Source: Actinoplanes xinjiangensis (GTDB lineage Bacteria; Actinomycetota; Actinomycetes; Mycobacteriales; Micromonosporaceae). From it: DNA of 64,000 bases. The notes beneath the pieces were generated by a model. It saw nothing but the letters and a program-made list of their open reading frames with translations. It was not told where the DNA came from and ran no database searches. Numbering within the stretch: position 1 is the stretch's first letter; every line of letters begins with the position of its first letter. Positions 61,435-64,000 of this stretch are shown one piece after another. The stretch spans positions 62,001 to 126,000 of the forward strand of contig NZ_QGGR01000021.1 in NCBI RefSeq assembly GCF_003148685.1. The letters are read 5' to 3'. A program made the position numbers and the translations under genes.

Positions 61435-61585
61435 TGGATCACAACGGACCGACCCAGCAGCATGCCATGACCTTGCCAGAGACGGTCGGGTACTGGAGAC
61501 GCACGCCGCGGCGCTGACGGACCTGGTCGCCGGGTCGGCCGATCGTCCGATCTCTCCAACGGGAATCATCGTCAATCATTGATCC

Positions 61586-62222
61586 GTGAAGCCGGCCCTG
61601 ATCAGGCGACCGACCGCCGCTCCCCCGGGCTACCCGGCGGGGTACGAGCGTGACCTGCGCCTGCGTGATGGCCGTCTGGTGTTCGTGCGCCCGATCATCC
61701 CCGCCGACCGCGGGCCGCTGGCCGCTGGCCCACGCGATCCGCACTGCTGATCCGGAGACCGTGTACCGCCGTTTCCTCGGATCGCCGCCACGGATCACCC
61801 CGCAGCTACTTACCCATCTCTGCACGGTCGACTACCGGCACCGGTTTGCCCTGGTGGCCCTCGACCCGGCAACCGGTGACGGAATAGCAGTCGCCCGGTA
61901 CGAGGCGACCGGAAAGGGCACTGCCGAGGTGGCGGTCGCGGTGACACCGGCATGGCGGCGTGCGAGTCTGGCCACGGCGCTGGTCGAGGTACTCGCCGAA
62001 GCCGCGCTTGACCGCGGGATCCACGCGTTCAGTGCCTACTATCTCGCCGACAACCGGCCGGTGACCGCACTGCTCGATCTGGTCGGTCCACGCGACCGAA
62101 CGTCGATCCGGGAAGGATTCGCCGAGGCCGCCGTCGCCCTGGACCGCGACAGCGTGACCGCCGCGGTCGAGAACCTCGCCGCAGGCACGTCCACCACCGA
62201 GCCGCCGCGATCCATGACCTAA
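61586..62222 (+). pseudogene. GNAT acetyltransferase frameshifted by a 7-base tandem duplication
   Basis: Frame one, from GTG 61586, reads GYPAGYERDLRLRDGRLVFV then RPIIPADRGPLA. The continuation HAIRTADPETVYRRFLGSPP, then VAVTPAWRRASLATALVEVL, is in the next frame. At the junction GCTGGCC occurs twice in a row (61717-61723 and 61724-61730). Deleting one copy gives a seamless GNAT of 209 residues. These acetyltransferases (Pat/ActA-like) are typical companions of Usp proteins. The break could be real slippage or an assembly error. Confidence 0.8.
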
Positions 62223-62278
62223 GGCCCCGCCATGTTCGGCCCGCAGACGCTGTCCTGAAGATGATTCAGGGAGGTGTC

Positions 62279-63706
62279 ATGGACCTCTATCCGCTACGGA
62301 TGGAGGCACGCTGCAACGAATCACTGAGCCGCTGGCTCTGGCTCGTCAAATGGCTGTTGCTGCTCCCGCACTATCTGGCGCTGGCGGTGCTCTGGACCGG
62401 CCTGGTCGTGCTCACCGTGGTCGCGTACCTGGCGGTGCTCTTCACCGGCCGATACCCCGAGCCGATCCGTGCGTACAACGTGGGCGTGCTGCGGTGGACC
62501 TGGCGCGTCGGCTACTACGGCTACCAGGCGCTGGGAACCGACGCCTATCCGCCGTTCACGCTGGCCGACGACCCGCAGTATCCGGCCCGACTGCACTTGG
62601 AGCCGCATGATCCGCCGCGCCGGTGGCTGCCGCTGGTCGCCTGGTTGTTCGCGATCCCGCATCTGACCCTGCTCGGCGCGCTGCACGCCACCGGCAGTCG
62701 CAGCACCGAGCCGCCCACCCCGCTCGGGGTCACCGCCCTCCTGCTGCTCATCGCCGCGTTCGCGTTGCTGTTCACCGGCCGGTACCCGGGTGGCCTGCAT
62801 GATCTGCTCGTGGGGGTGGCCCGCTGGACCTTGCGCGTGACCGCCTACATCGTGCTGCTCGTGCCGAGTTACCCACCGTTCCGGCTGGACCAGGGCGGAT
62901 TCGAGCCCGACCCGGCGCCAGCCGGCCCGGTCGCGATGCCTGCGCCCCGGCCTGCCCCACAGCCGTCGGTCACCGGGTCGGTGGTCGCCCTGGTCGCCGG
63001 CGTGCTTCTGCTCCTGCCTGCCGTCGGCCTCAGCACCGGCGGCGCAGTGCTGCTGGCGGTGGACGCCGCTCGTGACAGCGCCGGTTACGTGACCAGCCCG
63101 GTCCAACAGCTGGAGACGTCGACGGCGGCGATCACCGCCGAGCACGTGACGGTCTCTGGCGCCGGGGTGTGGACTCGTGAGACCACCGACCTCGGTGACC
63201 TGCGGCTCGATGTGACCACAACGGCCGGCCAGCCGATCTTCGTCGGTGTCGCGCCGCAGTCGGCCGTGGACACTTGGCTCGCCGGGACCGCACACGACGA
63301 AGTGACCGGGTTCGGCTCCGGCGCTGCCCGGTACGACCGGGCCGGTGCGCGGATCCGGCCGGCCTCCACGCCGGCCTCTCAGCCGTTCTGGATCGCCCAG
63401 GCCAGCGGCTCGGACTCGACGACCCTGCAGTGGACAGCGACGGACGGCGAATACGCCGTGGTCGTCGCGAACGTCACCGGCGCTTCCGGGGTCTCGGTCG
63501 ACGTCCGCGGGGCCGCCCGGGTGCCTGACCTTACCGGCCTGGGAAGTGGACTGTTGGCCGCCGGCATCCTGATCGGCCTGCTCGCCGTCGGCCTGATCGT
63601 CGCGGGCGGCACCGGACTCGGCCGCCGTCACAGTGGGCCGACGCCCGCAGATCCCCCGGTCGATCCGCCGCCGCGCATCAAACCGCCGGTCGCCACCGGA
63701 TCGTGA
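62279..63706 (+). CDS. DUF4389-family multi-span membrane protein
   Basis: 475 residues from the ATG at 62279 (GGGAGG upstream). Two DUF4389 repeats: WLWLVKWLLLLPHYLALAVL to VLFTGRYPEPIRAYNVGVLR, and WLPLVAWLFAIPHLTLLGAL to LLFTGRYPGGLHDLLVGVAR, each ending in a YPPF motif. A Pro-rich linker, a further membrane helix (VVALVAGVLLLLPAVGLSTG), an outside beta domain of about 160 residues and a last helix follow. Function unknown. A strong terminator follows. Confidence 0.85.
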   Translation: MDLYPLRMEARCNESLSRWLWLVKWLLLLPHYLALAVLWTGLVVLTVVAYLAVLFTGRYPEPIRAYNVGVLRWTWRVGYYGYQALGTDAYPPFTLADDPQYPARLHLEPHDPPRRWLPLVAWLFAIPHLTLLGALHATGSRSTEPPTPLGVTALLLLIAAFALLFTGRYPGGLHDLLVGVARWTLRVTAYIVLLVPSYPPFRLDQGGFEPDPAPAGPVAMPAPRPAPQPSVTGSVVALVAGVLLLLPAVGLSTGGAVLLAVDAARDSAGYVTSPVQQLETSTAAITAEHVTVSGAGVWTRETTDLGDLRLDVTTTAGQPIFVGVAPQSAVDTWLAGTAHDEVTGFGSGAARYDRAGARIRPASTPASQPFWIAQASGSDSTTLQWTATDGEYAVVVANVTGASGVSVDVRGAARVPDLTGLGSGLLAAGILIGLLAVGLIVAGGTGLGRRHSGPTPADPPVDPPPRIKPPVATGS

Positions 63707-63713
63707 GCTATCC

Positions 63714-63754
63714 CCGTTGCGCGGCCGGTCGTCGCCTGACCGGCCGCGCAACGG
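63714..63754 (+). terminator. Strong hairpin terminator after the DUF4389 gene
   Basis: CCGTTGCGCGGCCGGTC and GACCGGCCGCGCAACGG form a perfect 17-base stem with a 7-base loop, right after the stop codon. No T tract. Confidence 0.75.
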
Positions 63755-63788
63755 ACCCATCGTACGAAGACGCGGCGGGAGAACAGCA

Positions 63789-64000
63789 ATGACGACCCGA
63801 CCGCCGCTGTCGCGGTGCGGGCTGAGCGCCGGCAAACGTGCTCGGCTGCATCGCAGCCTCTACCAGCACGGACTGGGCAACGGCACGGCGGCTGTTCCTG
63901 CCCTACGACCGGGATCTGGAGCACGGCCCACGAGATTCCTTCCCGGACCCCGTCGCGGCCGATCCGCAATACACCATCAAGCCGGCCCTCGAAGAGGGCT
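63789..64000 (+). pseudogene. Class I fructose-bisphosphate aldolase, N-terminal part, frameshifted and cut by window edge
   Basis: ATG with GGGAGAA upstream. The first frame reads RLHRSLYQHGLGNGTA. The natural continuation, RLFLPYDRDLEHGPRDSFPD followed by PVAADPQYTIKPALEEG, is in a second frame from about 63888. The order NGxxxFLPxDxxxEHGPxDxFxxP is typical of the archaeal-type class I aldolases (FbaB/DhnA). A one- or two-base indel near 63880-63890 accounts for the change. Confidence 0.7.

Overview
The window is very GC-rich with strongly GC-biased third codon positions, many GTG starts, ATGA overlaps and several possibly leaderless genes. Its gene families (ArsR pairs, PucR and PaaX regulators, WS/DGAT acyltransferase, XRE regulator with LPWPC small proteins, multi-domain secreted glycan enzymes, Usp clusters) point to a filamentous actinomycete. 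A Micromonosporaceae such as Actinoplanes is my best guess. That is inference from gene content and style, not from a marker gene.

Layout. 0-2.75 kb: a metalloid-response module with two ArsR regulators, a flavin oxidoreductase cut by the window edge, an intracellular-looking M28 peptidase and an 83-residue protein carrying four CCG motifs; related operator-like sites lie in its promoters. 2.8-9.5 kb: a secreted PQQ-type sugar dehydrogenase with a CebR-like box, an ADP-ribosylglycohydrolase, a broken gene, and a five-domain secreted carbohydrate enzyme. 9.5-16.3 kb: an acyl-CoA ligase, a GAF-PucR regulator, an MFS carrier and a secreted carboxylesterase, probably one ester or acid catabolic unit. 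16.4-25.6 kb: a membrane-tailed serine hydrolase, a NarL-type two-component pair, a double seven-repeat RCC1 protein, a PaaX regulator, a GNAT, an alpha/beta hydrolase and a two-domain YCII protein. 25.6-28 kb: a decayed island bounded by inverted IS5-family remnants, holding a HEAT-repeat protein and a dead PIN toxin gene. 28-35.6 kb: a MurE-like ligase with DNPG in place of DNPR, a FemAB-like aminoacyltransferase and a large alpha-L-rhamnosidase. 35.7-38.8 kb: an IS630 remnant, then an HFCD flavoprotein/XRE regulator pair divergent from two LPWPC proteins. 38.9-47.7 kb: a lipoprotein, a chemoreceptor, acetyltransferases, an Imm51-like protein, a PhyH dioxygenase, a TrmH methyltransferase and hypothetical genes.

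47.8-64 kb looks like a stress or dormancy region: a yybP-ykoY-type manganese riboswitch ahead of a broken terC, a WS/DGAT enzyme, an AhpD-like protein, a DUF2202 protein, an OmpR-type two-component system, a SigB/F/G-type sigma factor with a one-base deletion, an IS605 element with intact tnpA and tnpB, a zinc alcohol dehydrogenase, three universal stress proteins, a GNAT, a DUF4389 membrane protein and the start of a class I aldolase. DevR/DosR-like boxes precede some of these genes. Five genes here (terC, sigma, usp2, GNAT, aldolase) are frameshifted. In two of them a short duplication explains the break. This is either real decay or switching, or a run of assembly errors, and should be settled before the genes are interpreted.

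No rRNA, tRNA, CRISPR array or phage structural gene was found.
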